64,000 nucleotides of DNA from Paucibacter sediminis (GCF_030254645.1 NZ_CP116346.1:2917973-2981972), one strand, 5' to 3'. Shown: positions 1 to 9,755, counted from the first letter of the stretch. Translations and numbers: made by a program. Notes: generated by a model from the letters alone, not told the origin.

Positions 1-2
1 AT

Positions 3-806
3 GGCGGCGGCGCGCTGGCCCAGGTGGCGCTGGGCCTGCTGCAGCTGGGGGCCTGGGGCCTGCTGATGGGGCCGGTGCTGGCGGGCCTGGCCACGGCCGT
101 GCTGCTGGCGCGGCCCGCCCCCGTGGGTGGCTGGCGTGGCCTGCTGCGCCAGCCCCGCGAGGGCCTGCAGCGCCTGGCTCGCCGCCACCGCGATTTCCCC
201 CTGCTCAACACCCCGCATGCCTTCGCCACCGCCCTGCAGGACAGCCTGGCCATGTTGCTGATCGCCGCCTGGGCGGGCGACGCCGCCGCCGGCTACTGGG
301 CGCTGGCCTTGCGCTATCTGAAGGCGCCCGCCGGCCTGGTGGGCGGGGCACTGTCGCAGACCCTGTATCCGCGCCTGGTGGCGGCCGCCAGTGCCGCCGA
401 GGCCCTGGCCCTGGTGCGCAAGTCCATGGCCCTGCTGGTGGCCCTGGCCCTTCCTTTGATGGCGGTGCTGATGCTGTGGGGCCCCTGGCTGTTCGCGCGC
501 GTGTTCGGCGAGCGCTGGCATGATGCCGGTGAACTGGCGCGCGCGCTGGCACCCTACATCGCCCTGCACTTCGTGGCCTCGCCGCTGTCGGTGGCCACCA
601 TGGCCTGGGGCGCGCAGGCCTGGGCGCTGCGCCTGGCCCTCGTGGGGCAGGCGGCCTTTGTGCTGGGGCTGGTGCTGGGCCTGCGCTGGAGCGGCCTGAT
701 CGGCGCGGCCTGGGGCGTGTCGGCCGCGATGCTGCTGTACTTCGGCTATTTCTTCTGGGCCCTGGCCAACTGGAAAGGCTTTGCTGAGCATGAGCGCCTG
801 GCTTAG
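3..806 (+). CDS. Polysaccharide flippase (Wzx/MATE-like), 5' truncated
   Basis: The reading frame is open from base 3 with no start, so the gene begins upstream of the window and only the C-terminal part, about 267 residues, is present. The protein is almost entirely hydrophobic helices separated by short basic loops, with a PHAFATALQDSL segment between helices. This matches the C-terminal half of Wzx-type oligosaccharide flippases, which move undecaprenyl-linked repeat units across the inner membrane. The stop overlaps the start of the acyltransferase at 790, which ties it to the downstream glycosyltransferase genes. A second, complete flippase lies at 25323. The family call rests on hydrophobic pattern and neighbours rather than a signature motif. 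Confidence 0.75.
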   Translation, partial: GGGALAQVALGLLQLGAWGLLMGPVLAGLATAVLLARPAPVGGWRGLLRQPREGLQRLARRHRDFPLLNTPHAFATALQDSLAMLLIAAWAGDAAAGYWALALRYLKAPAGLVGGALSQTLYPRLVAAASAAEALALVRKSMALLVALALPLMAVLMLWGPWLFARVFGERWHDAGELARALAPYIALHFVASPLSVATMAWGAQAWALRLALVGQAAFVLGLVLGLRWSGLIGAAWGVSAAMLLYFGYFFWALANWKGFAEHERLA

Positions 807-1398
807 AAGCGTCTTCAACCGCTGCCGCCGCGCGCTGTGGCGGGCGCTGTTCTTCCGCATCGTGTTCGGCGAGCGCTCGGCCCAGGGCCAGGTCTTGCCG
901 CACACGCGCATCGCGCCCAGCACCTGCATCGAGGGCGAGCGCCAGCTGCAGCTGGCCGATCATGTCTTCATCGGCCAGTTCAATTTTCTCGACGCCCATG
1001 GCGGGCTGACGATAGGCGAGGGCGTGCAGATCACCAACTTCGTCAGCATCGTCACGCACAGCTCGCACCGCAGCCTGCGCCTGCTGGGGCGCGGCTATGC
1101 GGCGCAGCAGGGGCCGGCGCCCGGCTATGTGAAGGGGCCCGTGGAGATCGGCCCCTACTGCTTCATCGGCCCGCACAGCCTGATCGAGGCGAACACCCGC
1201 ATCGGCCGCGGCGTGGTGGTGTGCGCCTACGCGCAGGTGCGCGGCGAGGTGCCGGACTTCGCCATCGTGGCCGGCCAGCCCGCCCGGGTGATCGGCGACG
1301 TGCGCCATGGCGATGCCAAGCTGCTGGCCCAATACCCCTGGCTGGCCGCGCATTACCAGGCCTGGGCCAAAGAACTGCCCGAGGCCGCCAGGCCATGA
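790..1398 (+). CDS. Left-handed beta-helix (hexapeptide) acyltransferase
   Basis: A protein of about 202 residues with imperfect hexapeptide repeats (VFIGQFNFLDAHGG, LTIGEGVQITNFVSIVTHS, VEIGPYCFIGPHSLIEANTRIGRGVVV) of the LbetaH fold used by WcaF/WbbJ-type sugar O-acetyltransferases. A histidine in VTHSSH sits where the catalytic base usually lies. The C-terminal AIVAGQPARVIG is the usual closing motif of this family. It probably acetylates a sugar of the repeat unit using acetyl-CoA in the cytoplasm. ATG at 790 is preferred; an in-frame TTG at 781 is possible. The gene overlaps the flippase end by 17 nt, and its stop overlaps the next ATG as ATGA. Confidence 0.85.
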   Translation: MSAWLRSVFNRCRRALWRALFFRIVFGERSAQGQVLPHTRIAPSTCIEGERQLQLADHVFIGQFNFLDAHGGLTIGEGVQITNFVSIVTHSSHRSLRLLGRGYAAQQGPAPGYVKGPVEIGPYCFIGPHSLIEANTRIGRGVVVCAYAQVRGEVPDFAIVAGQPARVIGDVRHGDAKLLAQYPWLAAHYQAWAKELPEAARP

Positions 1399-2465
1399 GG
1401 CTGGTGCTGATCGGCGATGGCGAGAGCCCGCATCTGCTCAAGTGGGCGCGCGCGCTGGCGCCCGAGCTGGAGCTCTGGGCCGCGTCGTCGCGCGGCTTCT
1501 CCGCGGCCTTCGAGGCCCTGATCCCGGCCGAGCGCCGCTACGCCATGCTGACCGACCCCGCGCATGGCGGCGGCAATTTTGCGGTGCTGAAGAGGCTGCC
1601 GGCGCTGGCGCAATGGCTCAGGCGCGTGGATGCCGATTGGCTGCACGCCCATTACCTGACCTCGCATGGCACGCTGGCCTGGCTGGCCAGGCGCGGCTGG
1701 GGCTTGCGCGCGCACATTGCCGGCTCGGCCTGGGGCAGCGACATCCTGGTCACGCCCGAGCAGGGCTGGCCCTACCGCTGGCTGATGCGGCGCGTGCTGC
1801 AGGCCTGCGACATCACCACCTCCGACTCCGCACACATGGCCGCGCGCATGCGTGAACTGGGCGCCGCCGAGGTCATGACCTTTCCCTTCGGCCTGGAGGA
1901 ACTGCCCAAGCAGGGCGCGCGCAAGCAGCCCTGGCTGTTCTTCGCGAATCGTGGGCTGGAGCCAATCTACCGGCCCGAGCGCGTGATCTCGGCCTTCGCC
2001 GCGGTGGCGGCGCAGCGGCCCGAGGCGCGCCTGGTGGTGGCCAACGATGGCTCTTTGCGTACCGCCCTGCAGGCTCAGGTGGCCGCGCTGGGCCTGGCCG
2101 AACGGGTCGAGTTCGTCGGCCGCCTTGACGCCAAGACTCAGGCCGGCCATTACGCCCGCGCGCGCTGGTATCTGAGCCTGCCGCAGAGCGATTCGGTGTC
2201 GGTCTCGGTGCTGGAGGCGATGGCGCATGAATGCTTACCTATCCTCTCCGACCTGCCAGCCAATCATGAGTTGCTGAAGCCGGATGGCGGCCTGATCCTG
2301 CGTGATGACGAAGATCTGGCCGGCTTGCCGCTTCGTCTGCAAGAGCTGAGCGCCAGCGCCGAGCGCGCCGGTGCCGCCAATCGCGCCTGGGTCGCCAGGC
2401 ATGGCCTGTTCGCCCCGGCGGTGCAGCGTTTTCTGGCGCGCCTGCGCCAATTCCCCACGACATGA
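1395..2465 (+). CDS. GT4-type glycosyltransferase
   Basis: 356 residues. The N-terminus (MRLVLIGDGESPHLLKWARAL) looks like the acceptor-binding Rossmann half of a GT-B enzyme. The C-terminal half carries the nucleotide-sugar-binding pattern, with LPQSDSVSVSVLEAMAHECLPILSD, the E-x7-E-type element of GT4 glycosyltransferases. It should add one sugar to the lipid-linked repeat unit at the inner face of the membrane; donor and acceptor cannot be told from sequence. ATG at 1395 overlaps the previous stop (ATGA), and its own stop overlaps the ATG of the next glycosyltransferase. The clear translational coupling supports a single operon. Confidence 0.88.
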   Translation: MRLVLIGDGESPHLLKWARALAPELELWAASSRGFSAAFEALIPAERRYAMLTDPAHGGGNFAVLKRLPALAQWLRRVDADWLHAHYLTSHGTLAWLARRGWGLRAHIAGSAWGSDILVTPEQGWPYRWLMRRVLQACDITTSDSAHMAARMRELGAAEVMTFPFGLEELPKQGARKQPWLFFANRGLEPIYRPERVISAFAAVAAQRPEARLVVANDGSLRTALQAQVAALGLAERVEFVGRLDAKTQAGHYARARWYLSLPQSDSVSVSVLEAMAHECLPILSDLPANHELLKPDGGLILRDDEDLAGLPLRLQELSASAERAGAANRAWVARHGLFAPAVQRFLARLRQFPTT

Positions 2466-3688
2466 AGATCCTGCTCATCAACCATTACGCCGGCTCGCCC
2501 CAGCATGGCATGGAATACCGGCCCTATTACCTGGCGCGTGAGTGGGTGCGCGCGGGGCACCAGGTGCTGATACTGGCGGCCTCGCACTCGCATGTGCGCA
2601 GCAGCCAGCCGCAGCCCGGCGGCCAGACGATCGATGGCATTGCCTACTGCTGGTACGACACGCCGGCCTACGAGGGCAATGGCCTGGGCCGGGTGCGCAA
2701 TATCTGGGCCTTCTGCCGCCAGGTCTGGAACGATGCCGAGATGCTGGCGCGCGAGTTCGCACCCGATGCGGTGATCGCCTCCAGCACCTATCCGATGGAC
2801 ATCTGGGTGGCGCGCCGCGTCGCCCGCATGGCCCGCGCCAAGCTGGTCTACGAGGTGCACGACCTCTGGCCGCTCTCGCCCATCGAGCTTTCGGGCATGT
2901 CGCCACGCCACCCCTTTGCGCTGCTGTGCCAGAAGGCCGAGAACGAGGCCTACCGCGATGCCGATGTGGTGGTCTCGATGTTGCCCAAGGTGCAGGATCA
3001 CATGGCCGCGCATGGGCTGGATCTGCGCAAGCTCCACATCGTGCCCAATGGCATTGCGCTGGACGAATGGCAGGCTGACGAGGACAGGCAGGGCGTGCCG
3101 CTGAATGCCGAGCTGGCAGCACACCTTGAAGCCCAGAAGGCTGCCGGCCGCCTGGTGCTGGGCTATGCCGGCTCGCACGGCCTGCCGAATGCGCTGGACA
3201 CGTTGCTGGATGCAGCCCGGCTCCTGAAGCACGACGCCATCAGCATCGTGCTGGTCGGTGGTGGCCACGAGAAGGCGCGCCTTGAAGCGCGTGTGCGCGC
3301 CGAGGGGCTGAGCCATGTAGCGATGTTCGCGCCCATTCCCAAGCGCCAGATCCCGGCCCTGCTGGCCGCCTTCGACATCGCCTACATCGGCTGGCAGCGC
3401 ACCCCCATCTACCGCTTCGGCATCGCGCCCAACAAGCTGATGGACTACATGATGGCCGAGCGGCCGGTGCTGCATTCGGTGGAGGCGGGCAACGACCCGG
3501 TGGCCGAGGCCGGCGCCGGCCTGACCGTGCCGCCCGAGGATGCTAGCGCGGTGGCCGAGGGCGTGCGCCGTCTGGCGGCGCTGCCGGCCGCGGAGCGCGC
3601 CGCGATGGGCGCGCGCGGCCGCGCCTTTGTGCTGGCCCAGCACACCTATCCGGTGCTGGCGGCGCGCTTCATCCAGGCCCTGCAATGA
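2462..3688 (+). CDS. GT4-type glycosyltransferase (WcaI/WbnK-like)
   Basis: 408 residues. The N-terminal domain ([28 protein letters not shown]) is typical of GT4 glycosyltransferases of capsule and O-antigen loci. [15 protein letters not shown] is the conserved acceptor-domain loop, and VLVGGGHEK followed by [20 protein letters not shown] forms the donor-binding region of the C-terminal domain. It is predicted to act on the cytoplasmic face in repeat-unit assembly. Start and stop both overlap neighbours by 4 nt. Similar in style to the WbuB-type protein at 30792 but clearly a different sequence. Confidence 0.88.
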   Translation: MKILLINHYAGSPQHGMEYRPYYLAREWVRAGHQVLILAASHSHVRSSQPQPGGQTIDGIAYCWYDTPAYEGNGLGRVRNIWAFCRQVWNDAEMLAREFAPDAVIASSTYPMDIWVARRVARMARAKLVYEVHDLWPLSPIELSGMSPRHPFALLCQKAENEAYRDADVVVSMLPKVQDHMAAHGLDLRKLHIVPNGIALDEWQADEDRQGVPLNAELAAHLEAQKAAGRLVLGYAGSHGLPNALDTLLDAARLLKHDAISIVLVGGGHEKARLEARVRAEGLSHVAMFAPIPKRQIPALLAAFDIAYIGWQRTPIYRFGIAPNKLMDYMMAERPVLHSVEAGNDPVAEAGAGLTVPPEDASAVAEGVRRLAALPAAERAAMGARGRAFVLAQHTYPVLAARFIQALQ

Positions 3689-4380
3689 GCGAAAAGGAGC
3701 GCAAGCAGGAGCTGGACGCGATCGCGGCGCGCTACGCCAGGCGTGCGCCCTCGGACCGCTACAGCCTGCTGCGCCCCGAGGTCTGGCAGATGCTGCAGGA
3801 GCGCCAGCGCGCGCTGTGGCGCCAGCTGGCCGCGCGGCCCGGCGCGCCACAGGACTGGTGCCTCACCGAGGTGGGCTGCGGCGCGGGCGGCAATCTGCTG
3901 GAGATGCTGCGCCTGGGGCTGGCGCCCGAGCACCTGAGCGGCATCGAGCTGCTGCCGGAGCGCTACCAGGCCGCGCGCCAGGTCTTGCCCGCCGCCGTGC
4001 ACCTGCACCTGGGCGATGCCTCGCAAGCGCCGCTGCAGGACGCCAGCCAGGATCTGGTGCTGCAATCCACCGTGTTCTCCTCCATCCTCAGCGATGCCGT
4101 GCAGCGGCAGCTGGCCGAGGCCATGTGGCGCTGGCTGAAACCGGGCGGGGCGGTGCTCTGGTACGACTTCATCGTCGACAATCCGCGCAACCCGGATGTG
4201 CGCGGCGTGCCGCTGCGGCGCCTGCGCGCGCTGTTCCCCGCGGGGCGGCTGCGGGTGCAGCGCGTCACGCTGGCACCGCCGCTGGCGCGCGCCGTCTGCC
4301 GCCTGCATCCCGCCGCCTATACGCTGTTCAATGTCATTCCCTGGCTGCGCACCCATGTGCTGGCCGTGATAGAAAAGTAA
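3685..4380 (+). CDS. Class I SAM-dependent methyltransferase
   Basis: 231 residues. Motif I is [15 protein letters not shown] (about residues 59-73), followed by an acidic residue in [10 protein letters not shown] at the end of beta-2 and [25 protein letters not shown] as the next SAM-binding elements. This is a Methyltransf_11-type fold. [19 protein letters not shown] near the C-terminus resembles small methyltransferases found among LPS and O-antigen genes. It may methylate a sugar of the repeat unit or act as a capping methyltransferase; the substrate is not visible. ATG overlaps the stop of the previous gene. An 8-nt gap separates it from the aminotransferase. Confidence 0.85.
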   Translation: MSEKERKQELDAIAARYARRAPSDRYSLLRPEVWQMLQERQRALWRQLAARPGAPQDWCLTEVGCGAGGNLLEMLRLGLAPEHLSGIELLPERYQAARQVLPAAVHLHLGDASQAPLQDASQDLVLQSTVFSSILSDAVQRQLAEAMWRWLKPGGAVLWYDFIVDNPRNPDVRGVPLRRLRALFPAGRLRVQRVTLAPPLARAVCRLHPAAYTLFNVIPWLRTHVLAVIEK

Positions 4381-4388
4381 GCCCTGCC

Positions 4389-5564
4389 ATGAGCGATCTG
4401 CCCTTCCTTCCGTTTGCCTTGCCCGAAATCGGCGAGGATGAAATCGCCGAGGTGGTGGACACCCTGCGCTCCGGCTGGGTCACCACCGGGCCCAAGGCCA
4501 GGCGCTTCGAGCAGGCTTTTGCCGAGTACCTGGGCAAAAACGGGGACGATGGGCAGACCGAGTGCATCGCCGTCAACTCCGCCACCGCCGGCCTGCATCT
4601 GGCGCTGGAGGCGCTGGGCATCGGCCCGGGCGACGAGGTCATCACCACCACCCATACCTTCACCGCCACCGCCGAGGTGGTGCGCTACCTGGGCGCCGAC
4701 GTGGTGCTGGTGGACATCGACCCGCTCACGCTCAACATCGACCCCAAGCTGGTGGAGGCCGCGATCACGCCGCGCACGCGCGCCATCGTGCCGGTGCATT
4801 ACGCCGGCCTGGCGGTGGACATGCTGGCCATCCTCGACATGGCCCGAAAGCATGGCCTGCGCGTGGTGGAGGACGCGGCGCACGCCCTGCCCACCACGCT
4901 GGAGCGCGAGCTGATCGGCACCATGGGCAGCGATGCCACGGTGTTCAGCTTCTACGCCAACAAGACCATGACCACCGGCGAGGGCGGCATGCTGGTGACG
5001 CGCAACGCCGAGCTGGCCAAGCGCGCCAAGGTAATGCGCCTGCATGGCATGAACCGCGATGCCTTCGACCGCTTCACCGCCAAGGTGCCCAGCTGGTACT
5101 ACGAGATCGTCGCGCCCGGCTTCAAGTACAACCTCACCGATATCGCCGCCGCCCTGGGCCTGCATCAGCTCAAGCGCATCGATGCCTTCCAGGCGCGCCG
5201 CGAGCAGATCGCCCAGGCCTACTTTGATGCCTTTGCCGACCTGCCGCTGATCCTGCCGCCGCAGCCGCCCGAGGGCGACAAGCATTCCTGGCACCTCTAT
5301 GTGCTGCGCCTGGCCGACGAGCTGGAGATGGAGCGCGACGTCTTCATCGAGCGCATGTTCGCCAAGGGCATCGGCTGCAGCGTGCACTACATCCCGCTGC
5401 ACCTGCACCCCTACTGGCGCGACCGCTACGACCTGCGCCCCGAGCAGTTCCCGCATTCGCAAAAGGCCTACGAGCGCATGCTGAGCATCCCGCTCTACAC
5501 CGCGATGAGCGATGCCGATGTGCAGCGGGTCATAGATGCGGTACGAGAAATTGCCCTCGGTTGA
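4389..5564 (+). CDS. DegT/DnrJ/EryC1-family PLP sugar aminotransferase
   Basis: 391 residues, a full-length member of the DegT/DnrJ/EryC1 family. [16 protein letters not shown] (residues 186-201) carries the PLP-binding lysine K192. [15 protein letters not shown] and [11 protein letters not shown] are also family hallmarks. These enzymes transfer an amino group from glutamate to a 4-keto (sometimes 3-keto) NDP-sugar. With the WbpM/PglF-type 4,6-dehydratase at 7857 and the PglC-type transferase immediately downstream, the simplest reading is formation of a UDP-4-amino-4,6-dideoxy sugar (bacillosamine-like) used as the first sugar. That pathway assignment is inference. The stop overlaps the next ATG by one base. 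Confidence 0.9.
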   Translation: MSDLPFLPFALPEIGEDEIAEVVDTLRSGWVTTGPKARRFEQAFAEYLGKNGDDGQTECIAVNSATAGLHLALEALGIGPGDEVITTTHTFTATAEVVRYLGADVVLVDIDPLTLNIDPKLVEAAITPRTRAIVPVHYAGLAVDMLAILDMARKHGLRVVEDAAHALPTTLERELIGTMGSDATVFSFYANKTMTTGEGGMLVTRNAELAKRAKVMRLHGMNRDAFDRFTAKVPSWYYEIVAPGFKYNLTDIAAALGLHQLKRIDAFQARREQIAQAYFDAFADLPLILPPQPPEGDKHSWHLYVLRLADELEMERDVFIERMFAKGIGCSVHYIPLHLHPYWRDRYDLRPEQFPHSQKAYERMLSIPLYTAMSDADVQRVIDAVREIALG

Positions 5565-6163
5565 TGGCCAAGCGAGTTTTTGACTTTCTGTGCGCCGCGC
5601 TGGGCCTGGCGCTGCTGGCGCCGCTGCTGCTGCTGCTGGCGCTGTGGGTGAAGCTGGACACGCCCGGCCCGGTGTTCTATCGCCAGGAGCGGGTGGGGCG
5701 GCATGGCAAGCCCTTTCTGATCCACAAGTTCCGCAGCATGCACGTGAGTCGTAGCAGCGACGCACCGGGCCTGCAGATCACCGTGGGGGCCGACCCGCGC
5801 ATTACGCGCAGCGGCCGCTTCCTGCGCGCCAGCAAGCTCGACGAACTGCCCCAGCTCTGGGACGTGCTGCGCGGCGCGATGAGTCTGGTGGGCCCGCGGC
5901 CCGAGGTGCCGCGCTATGTGGCGCTGTACCCGGAGGCGCAGCGCCGCATCGTGCTCTCGGTGCGCCCCGGCATCACCGACCCGGCCTCGCTGCAGTTCCG
6001 CCACGAGAGCGAGCTGCTGGCCCGCGCCGCTGACCCGGAGCGCGAGTATGTGGAGGTGCTGATGCCGCAGAAGCTCGAGCTGGCTTGTCAGTACGTGATG
6101 CAGCGCTCGCTGGGCCTGGACTTGCGCATTATTTGGCGCACCCTGCGTGCACTCAGCCGTTGA
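5564..6163 (+). CDS. Initiating sugar-1-phosphate transferase (PglC/WcaJ family)
   Basis: 199 residues, the small monotopic type. An N-terminal re-entrant helix (RVFDFLCAALGLALLAPLLLLLALWVKLD) is followed by the family signatures GPVFYRQERVGRHGKPF, IHKFRSMHV, KLDELPQLWDVLRG, SLVGPRPEVPRY and VRPGITDPAS. This family transfers a sugar-1-phosphate from a UDP-sugar to undecaprenyl phosphate and so starts the repeat unit. The length matches PglC rather than the larger WbaP/WcaJ enzymes with an N-terminal membrane domain. ATG at 5564 shares its A with the upstream TGA. This is the last gene of the tight plus-strand series starting at the left edge. Confidence 0.92.
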   Translation: MAKRVFDFLCAALGLALLAPLLLLLALWVKLDTPGPVFYRQERVGRHGKPFLIHKFRSMHVSRSSDAPGLQITVGADPRITRSGRFLRASKLDELPQLWDVLRGAMSLVGPRPEVPRYVALYPEAQRRIVLSVRPGITDPASLQFRHESELLARAADPEREYVEVLMPQKLELACQYVMQRSLGLDLRIIWRTLRALSR

Positions 6164-6195
6164 GAAGGCGTCGAGCGGCTGAGGCTGCGTTGGCC

Positions 6196-6774
6196 TCAGC
6201 GCATGACAGCGGCCAAATGCCTGGCATGCGCGTGATCAGCGCTGATTTCGCAGCGGCCGCCCTTGCAGACCGGCTTGGCTTTCAGGGCACGCACCATCAC
6301 ATTGCCGCTGCTGAGGAAACCGGGTTCACGGCATTCTGATGCGGTGGTCACGAAGCCGCAGTGTTGCCAGAAGCGGATGGCGGTCGTGTTGCTGGTGAGT
6401 ACGCCCAACTGCATATGCGTCACGCCCTTCCAGGTACGGAGCTTGTGAGCCAGATGTTCGACGGCCTGGCAGCCGATATGCCGGCGTCGCTGTTGCGGCC
6501 TGAGCAACAGCAGCCCGATGTGCGCGATGTCTGGGGCAGGGTAGCCGCGTGCCACCTGCAGCAGGCCGACCGAAGTCTTGTGGTCGACGACGGCAAACAG
6601 GAAGCGGTCATCGTCAGCACACTCCGCCGGGAAGCAGGAAAACAGCGATGCACCATCAGCGGCGCCGGGGAACTGCCCATAGGTCTGCAGCCGATAGTCC
6701 GCAGCTTCGAGCACGATGCTTTCAGCGAGGGCAAGGTCTTCTTCGTTGCTACGGATCAGGTGTCTAAGGTTCAT
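6196..6774 (-). CDS. GNAT-family N-acetyltransferase
   Basis: 192 residues. IAHIGLLLLRPQQRRRHIGCQAVEHL (about residues 83-108) contains the R/Q-x-x-R/G-x-G/A acetyl-CoA-binding loop of GNAT enzymes. LGVLTSNTTAIRFWQHCGFV is the matching C-terminal motif with an aromatic residue and GF. The acceptor is unknown. The gene lies opposite to the polysaccharide genes and has less GC-skewed codon use than its neighbours, so it may be an independent acquisition. A role in acetylating an amino sugar (PglD-like) is possible, but PglD enzymes use a different, beta-helix fold, so I do not assign it. The stop is 32 nt from the convergent stop of the sugar transferase. Confidence 0.83.
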   Translation of the reverse strand: MNLRHLIRSNEEDLALAESIVLEAADYRLQTYGQFPGAADGASLFSCFPAECADDDRFLFAVVDHKTSVGLLQVARGYPAPDIAHIGLLLLRPQQRRRHIGCQAVEHLAHKLRTWKGVTHMQLGVLTSNTTAIRFWQHCGFVTTASECREPGFLSSGNVMVRALKAKPVCKGGRCEISADHAHARHLAAVMR

Positions 6775-6913
6775 GACTTCACCCCGCAGACATGCTGGTT
6801 GGCTTGCGCCGGCATAACAGGCCGAACGTCTTCCCCGCGCATTCTTGATCCAACTAGCGCGGCGGGTACAGTCTTTTTGTAATCAGAAGCAGCTGGGGCA
6901 GCCGGCTGGCTGG

Positions 6914-7684
6914 CTAGCGGGTGTAGCGCCGCACGATCTCGTCGATGCTGCCAGCCTTGCGCAGCTGCTCCAGCGCGGCGCTCAGCTTGTCGGCCAGGGC
7001 CGGATCCGATTTGGGGTTGAGCGCAAAGTAGTAGGCGCCCTCGTCGCTGAGCTTGGCGAGTCGGGTCAGCTCGAGGCCGCCGGCATTGCGCTGGCTCCAG
7101 GCCATGCCGATCTCGGTGTCCACCATGGCATCGACCCAGCCGCCTTGCAGCAGCTTCAGCACCGCGGCATTGGAGCTGTCGCTCAAGATGGCGGTGGCGG
7201 GCACGCCGGCGGCGGCCAGGTCTTGCGCCGCCGCCTCGCCGCGCACCACGCCATAGCGGTAGGCCTTGAGATCGCGGCTGTCGCCATGCTGCTTCAATGC
7301 GTCGGCGCGCACGAATACCCAGGTGCTGCGCGGCAGCAGCGGGCCTATCCAGATGAACTGCTGCTCACGCTCGGGCTTGCGCGCGGTGGTGTAGACCAGC
7401 GTGTTGGGCTTGCTCTGCGCCCAGGCATAGGCGCGCGCCCAGGGCACGCTCTCGATCTTGCAATGCAGGCCGGCCTCGTGGCAGGCGGCGCGCAGTGCCT
7501 CGGTGGCAATGCCCTTGAGTTCGCCATTGCGCTCGCTGTAGTTGTAGGGCGGCCATTCCTCCGTGTAGGCATGCAAATCGGGCAGCGGCTGGGCATGCAG
7601 GCCCTTAGCGAGCAGCAGGGCGGCCAGCTGCAGGGCGGCTGGCCACAGTAAACGGAGCGAACGATGGCAGAGGGCGGTCGGCAC
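6914..7684 (-). CDS. Periplasmic solute-binding protein, family 3 (PAAT-type)
   Basis: About 256 residues from the GTG at 7684; the frame stays open upstream to 7780. That GTG gives a compact signal peptide (RSLRLLWPAALQLAALLLAKGLHA). The mature part starts with PLPDLHAYTEEWPPYNY, the usual beginning of family 3 solute-binding domains. It continues with YRYGVVRGEAAAQDL, GWVDAMVDTEIG and the closing LEQLRKAGSIDEIVRRY. No transporter permease or ATPase adjoins, so it may be an orphan receptor or sensor-type periplasmic protein. The ligand is probably an amino acid or small organic molecule, by family only. It is divergent from the dehydratase gene. Start is uncertain. Confidence 0.8.
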   Translation of the reverse strand: MPTALCHRSLRLLWPAALQLAALLLAKGLHAQPLPDLHAYTEEWPPYNYSERNGELKGIATEALRAACHEAGLHCKIESVPWARAYAWAQSKPNTLVYTTARKPEREQQFIWIGPLLPRSTWVFVRADALKQHGDSRDLKAYRYGVVRGEAAAQDLAAAGVPATAILSDSSNAAVLKLLQGGWVDAMVDTEIGMAWSQRNAGGLELTRLAKLSDEGAYYFALNPKSDPALADKLSAALEQLRKAGSIDEIVRRYTR

Positions 7685-7856
7685 GTTGGAAGAAAGCTGA
7701 TGGCAGCGGGCACAATTGCAGGCTGGCACTATCGGGCCGGCCCGAGGCATGCGGATGACACCTGCGCGACACGGTAGCACCCGCTTGTGCGCCTTCCCGG
7801 GCCGGATTTACCCTGAAGATCAACATCAACGCTTTCTTACCGATCGACCGACACCC

Positions 7857-9755
7857 GTGCTGTGGCAATCGCTTGACACCTTTCTGACGGGTTTGCGCCG
7901 GCACCGCGAACCCGTTTCCCTGTTGCTCGACGCACTGGTGGTGGTGCTGGCCTGGCAGGCCACCTATCTGTTCCGCCTGGGTTTCGAGCGCTGGATGTCG
8001 GCGCGCCCGAGCTACGACGCGGCCGTCATTGCCGGCCTGACCCTGCTCTATGTGCTGGTGCTGTGGGGCCTCAAGGTGCCCAAGGGCATGTGGCGCTTCA
8101 GCGGTTTCGGCGAGGCCAAGCGCCTCGCGGCGGCCTGCCTGATCGCCGGGGCACTGGGCGCCAGCATCGTGCTGATGGCCGAGCTCAAGGCCGTGCCGCG
8201 CGCGGTGCTGGCCCTGCACCCGATGTTCAGCCTGATCGGCCTGGCGATGATGCGCCTGGGCTACCGCATGCTCTACGAGCATATGCGCGGCCGCCTCAGT
8301 GGCAGCGCCAAGGAAACTCACCGCGCGCTGGTGCTGGGCGCCGGCGATGCCGCGCGTCTGCTGCTGGCCGGCATCCAGCACCAAGGCTGGGTGGTGGTGG
8401 GCCTGCTGGACGACGACCCCGCCAAGCGCGGGCTGCGCGTGGGCGGCGTGCCGGTGCTGGGCACGCTGGACGATGCCCTGCAGCTTTCCGAGCTGCACGG
8501 CATCACCGACCTGATCGTGGCCATGCCCTCGGCCGAGACCTCGCGGCGCCGGCGCGCCCTCGACCTGGCCGGCCGCACCGGCCGCCATGTGCTGACCGTG
8601 CCCACCATCGCCGAGCTGCATTCGGGCAGCAAGCTCGACCAGCTGCGCGACATCGAACCCGAGGATCTGCTGGGGCGCGAGCCGGTGCAGCTCGACGAGG
8701 CAGGCATCAGCGAAGCCTTGAGCGGCAAAGTGGTGCTGATCACCGGCGCCGGCGGTAGCATCGGCAGCGAGCTGTGCCGCCAGGTGGCGCGCTTCGGCCC
8801 GCAGCGCCTGGTGCTCTACGAGCTGAGCGAGTACGCGCTCTATGCCATCGAGCAGGAGCTCACTGAGCGCTTCCCTCACCTGCCCCTGGTGCGGCTGGTG
8901 GGCGATGTGAAGGACGCCGCGCATCTGCGCCAGACCTTTGCCCGCTTCAAGCCGCAGATCGTCTTCCACGCCGCCGCCTACAAGCATGTGCCGCTGATGG
9001 AGGTGGACAACGCCTGGGCCGCGCTGCGCAACAACACCCTGGGCACCTGGCATACCGCCCAGGCTGCCGCCGAGGCGGGGGCCGAACGCTTTGTGCTCAT
9101 CAGCACCGACAAGGCGGTGAACCCCACCAATGTGATGGGCGCCACCAAGCGTGCGGCCGAACTGGTCATCAGCCATATGGCGTCAATCGCGGCGAGCCAG
9201 GGCCATGCCACCCGCTTCATGGCGGTGCGCTTCGGCAACGTCTTGGGCTCCAGCGGCAGCGTGATTCCGAAGTTCAAGGAACAGATCGCCAGGGGCGGGC
9301 CGGTCACCGTCACCCACCCTGACATCACGCGCTACTTCATGACCATTCCCGAGGCCGCCCGCCTGGTGGTGCAGGCCGCCGCCATCGGCGAGACCGGCCA
9401 GGTCTATGTGCTGGACATGGGCGAGCCGGTGCGCATCGTCGATCTGGCCAAGGACATGATCCGGCTCTCGGGGCGCAGCCTGGATGAGGTGCGCATCGAG
9501 TTCTCGGGCCTGCGGCCGGGCGAGAAGCTGTATGAAGAGCTGCTGGCCGATCGCGACAGCGTGCTGCCCACGCCCATCGCCAGGTTGGCGGTGGCGCGGC
9601 TGCAGCAGGCGCCGCAGCAGGTGGAAGAAGGCGTGCGCGTGGATGAGTGGCTGCAGGCCTTGATCGCCAATGAGCCCTTGGCGGACGATGCCAAGTCGCG
9701 CGCGCTGTTGCGGCAGCTGGTGCCCGAGTACCAGGCGCCAGGCATCGTGTCTTGA
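7857..9755 (+). CDS. Membrane-bound NDP-sugar 4,6-dehydratase (WbpM/PglF/CapD family)
   Basis: About 632 residues from the GTG at 7857; the frame is open from 7716, but the extra 47 residues do not look like this family. Four N-terminal membrane helices are followed by a Rossmann fold (ALVLGAGDAARLLL) with the CoA-binding-like domain of long FlaA1 proteins. The SDR domain follows, with VLITGAGGSIGSEL, FHAAAYKHVPLMEVD and the catalytic STDKAVNPTNVMGATKR in which Met replaces the usual Tyr, as in the SMK triad of WbpM. It should convert UDP-GlcNAc to the 4-keto-6-deoxy sugar at the membrane, feeding the aminotransferase at 4389. The gene stands alone downstream of the divergent binding-protein gene. 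Confidence 0.92.
   Translation: MLWQSLDTFLTGLRRHREPVSLLLDALVVVLAWQATYLFRLGFERWMSARPSYDAAVIAGLTLLYVLVLWGLKVPKGMWRFSGFGEAKRLAAACLIAGALGASIVLMAELKAVPRAVLALHPMFSLIGLAMMRLGYRMLYEHMRGRLSGSAKETHRALVLGAGDAARLLLAGIQHQGWVVVGLLDDDPAKRGLRVGGVPVLGTLDDALQLSELHGITDLIVAMPSAETSRRRRALDLAGRTGRHVLTVPTIAELHSGSKLDQLRDIEPEDLLGREPVQLDEAGISEALSGKVVLITGAGGSIGSELCRQVARFGPQRLVLYELSEYALYAIEQELTERFPHLPLVRLVGDVKDAAHLRQTFARFKPQIVFHAAAYKHVPLMEVDNAWAALRNNTLGTWHTAQAAAEAGAERFVLISTDKAVNPTNVMGATKRAAELVISHMASIAASQGHATRFMAVRFGNVLGSSGSVIPKFKEQIARGGPVTVTHPDITRYFMTIPEAARLVVQAAAIGETGQVYVLDMGEPVRIVDLAKDMIRLSGRSLDEVRIEFSGLRPGEKLYEELLADRDSVLPTPIARLAVARLQQAPQQVEEGVRVDEWLQALIANEPLADDAKSRALLRQLVPEYQAPGIVS

Noticed and set aside
6845-7651. 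Plus-strand 268-codon frame opposite the solute-binding protein
   Set aside because: The minus-strand protein has a signal peptide and family motifs; the plus-strand product has none.
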